Shown: in pieces, positions 63,866-64,000 of the stretch | Layout of the letters: each line of letters opens with the position of its first letter | Numbering within the stretch: position 1 is the first letter of the stretch | Made by a program: the position numbers and the translations under genes | Assembly: GCF_000308795.1 (NCBI RefSeq) | Contig: NZ_BAGK01000167.1 | Location: forward strand, 1 to 64,000 | From: Nocardia thailandica NBRC 100428 | GTDB taxonomy: Bacteria; Actinomycetota; Actinomycetes; Mycobacteriales; Mycobacteriaceae | Length of the DNA stretch: 64,000 nt | Reading direction: 5' to 3' | The notes under the pieces: model-generated | Seen by the model: the letters and a program-made list of their open reading frames with translations, nothing else | Database searches by the model: none | What the model was told of the DNA's origin: nothing

Positions 63866-64000
63866 ATGGACACCAAGCTCGCCGCCAAGATGATCCCCAC
63901 CATCGCCACCCAGGTCGCCGCCGCCAACACCTACCGCGCCGCCTGCGACGCCGAGACCTTCGCCCGCCGCGTCGCCCTGATCGCCTCCCCCCAGCAGGCC
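63866..64000 (+). CDS. Hypothetical protein, cut by the window edge
   Basis: First 45 residues only: MDTKLAAKMIPTIATQVAAA, YRAACDAETFARRVALIA. ATG with AGAGGGAGA upstream. Expressed from palindromic promoter copy 2. Unlike the protein at 61690 in sequence. Confidence 0.6.
   Translation, partial: MDTKLAAKMIPTIATQVAAANTYRAACDAETFARRVALIASPQQA

Overview
The window is high-GC DNA with the gene content of a temperate, long-tailed (siphovirus-type) actinobacteriophage or prophage. A tyrosine integrase and an excisionase-like gene lie at the left edge. They are followed by a complete head-tail-lysis module, two tRNA clusters and a long run of small, overlapping accessory genes. The host is probably a mycolic-acid bacterium of the Mycobacteriales (Rhodococcus, Gordonia, Nocardia or a relative). 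The basis is an endolysin with LGFP repeats, a cutinase/Lysin B-type esterase with a signal peptide, and a WhiB-like protein. The sequence alone does not tell whether this is an integrated prophage or a free phage genome. Nothing in the 78 bases left of the integrase can be assigned to an attachment site.

Layout. At 0.1-2.7 kb lie int, xis and two probable lysogen-expressed genes (a DUF4352-like surface protein and a convergent small gene). From 2.8 to 33.4 kb is one leftward late module. Read in its own direction (right to left) it has small structural-type genes, Lysin B, a NrdH redoxin, terminase small and large subunits, a metallophosphoesterase, portal, a MuF-like protein with a zincin motif, three tRNAs, scaffold, a P22-like capsid, connectors, major tail protein, frameshifted tail chaperones, a 1919-aa tape measure, tail tip proteins, endolysin, holin and minor tail proteins. 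A strong terminator at 2.8 kb ends it. At 33.46 kb a single rightward HTH gene is the best repressor candidate. From 33.8 to 37.1 kb are small Cys-rich genes and eight clear tRNA genes plus one tRNA-like sequence, with structured gaps between them. From 37.2 to 56.5 kb is a leftward early/accessory arm of about 50 small genes. From 56.8 kb to the right edge the genes run rightward. No DNA polymerase, helicase or primase is in view, so the replication genes probably lie to the right.

Two themes stand out. First, RNA repair. Polynucleotide kinase-phosphatase, an RNA ligase in two pieces separated by a LAGLIDADG endonuclease gene, a metallophosphoesterase, a cyclic-phosphate-processing receiver-like protein, a RlaP-like nucleotidyltransferase and a HAD protein related to 'Swiss Army Knife' RNA repair enzymes all sit in the same genome as two tRNA clusters. 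This suggests a system that replaces and reseals tRNAs cut during a host defence response.

Second, regulation. Five non-coding gaps at the heads of transcription units carry a CCAATGCA motif (full palindrome CCAATGCATTGG). In four of them it lies inside a 17-bp promoter spacer. Two further rightward promoters carry a different 17-bp palindrome that exactly fills the spacer, followed by a leader hairpin with a compensatory base change. These look like two separate phage regulons.
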